A stretch of 64,000 nt of DNA, taken from the NCBI RefSeq assembly GCF_005405925.1, contig NZ_BJHV01000001.1, forward strand, positions 8,742,001-8,806,000, read 5' to 3'. The position numbers and the translations under genes were made by a program. How positions within the stretch are numbered: position 1 is the first letter of the stretch; each line of letters opens with the position of its first letter. Positions 63,930-64,000 of this stretch are shown piece after piece. This DNA comes from Streptomyces antimycoticus. Its GTDB lineage: Bacteria > Actinomycetota > Actinomycetes > Streptomycetales > Streptomycetaceae. The notes below the pieces were generated by a model. It was not told the origin of the DNA. It did no database searches and saw only the letters and a program-made list of their open reading frames with translations.

Positions 63930-64000
63930 GCTGCTGCTCCATGGTCCGGTTGGCGCCGCCGCCCGGTGGCGGCGGAACTCTTCCACAGGGAACACTTGCT

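Overview
The window is very GC-rich actinobacterial DNA. Third codon positions are almost all G or C, GTG/TTG starts are frequent, and coding capacity is dense. The gene content points to Streptomyces or a close relative: a conservon-type histidine kinase/Roadblock/DUF742 set, furA-katG, a class F sortase with an ECF sigma factor, a secreted subtilase-like protein, an S-adenosyl methyltransferase of the actinobacterial DUF574 type, and secreted glycoside hydrolases. No rRNA, tRNA or CRISPR array was seen.

Layout. 0-4.1 kb: tail of a leucine-rich-repeat-like gene, then a P-loop ATPase followed by a membrane-anchored periplasmic-binding-like protein. 4.1-5.8 kb: a quinone-oxidoreductase-like gene and its TetR regulator behind a perfect 30-bp palindrome. 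5.8-8.75 kb: decayed mobile DNA (serine recombinase, Tn3-type transposase and tyrosine integrase remnants) around an aldo/keto reductase with a MerR-type promoter. 8.8-10.7 kb: a methyltransferase and a VC0807-type membrane protein. 11.1-26.1 kb: the most distinctive region, a lipid-like polyketide locus with an MMPL exporter, a secreted protein, a wax-ester-synthase/DGAT-like acyltransferase, a free-standing thioester-reductase-like enzyme, a 2677-residue KS-AT-DH-MT-ER-KR-ACP synthase with no thioesterase, and a translationally coupled AurF-like diiron enzyme. 26.6-29.9 kb: a subtilase-like protein lacking its catalytic domain, and a membrane-anchored protein. 30.1-35.5 kb: a poly-gamma-glutamate-type operon (duplicated HAMP sensor-like protein, pgsB, pgsC, NlpC/P60 hydrolase) behind an ECF-type promoter. 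35.6-38.3 kb: furA-katG with a strong terminator. 38.5-40.6 kb: sortase substrate, class F sortase, ECF sigma factor and a membrane protein. 40.6-44.7 kb: DUF485-actP and a divergent OFA-type MFS carrier with a 47-residue companion. 44.8-48.8 kb: a three-gene conservon without its GTPase. 49.1-63.9 kb: a carbohydrate locus with GH114, a sugar ABC importer, PfkB kinase, GH4, LysR, NIPSNAP and TetR genes, then secreted GH43, GH76 and GH2-CBM42 enzymes.

How the genes fit together. In the polyketide locus the synthase would build a reduced, methyl-branched acyl chain. The diiron enzyme may oxidise it, the reductase may release it as aldehyde or alcohol, the acyltransferase may esterify it, and the MMPL protein may export it. 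This parallels the logic of mycobacterial PDIM-type lipid loci, but the product is unknown. In the carbohydrate locus, secreted enzymes release oligosaccharides, the ABC system imports them, and GH4 plus the PfkB kinase process them inside the cell.

Caution on sequence quality. At least five genes that should be intact (binding protein, oxidoreductase, katG, a sigma-linked membrane protein, GH2) are broken by a net loss of one base. Most of these breaks lie in or next to a G or C run. This pattern suggests assembly errors rather than five independent pseudogenes.
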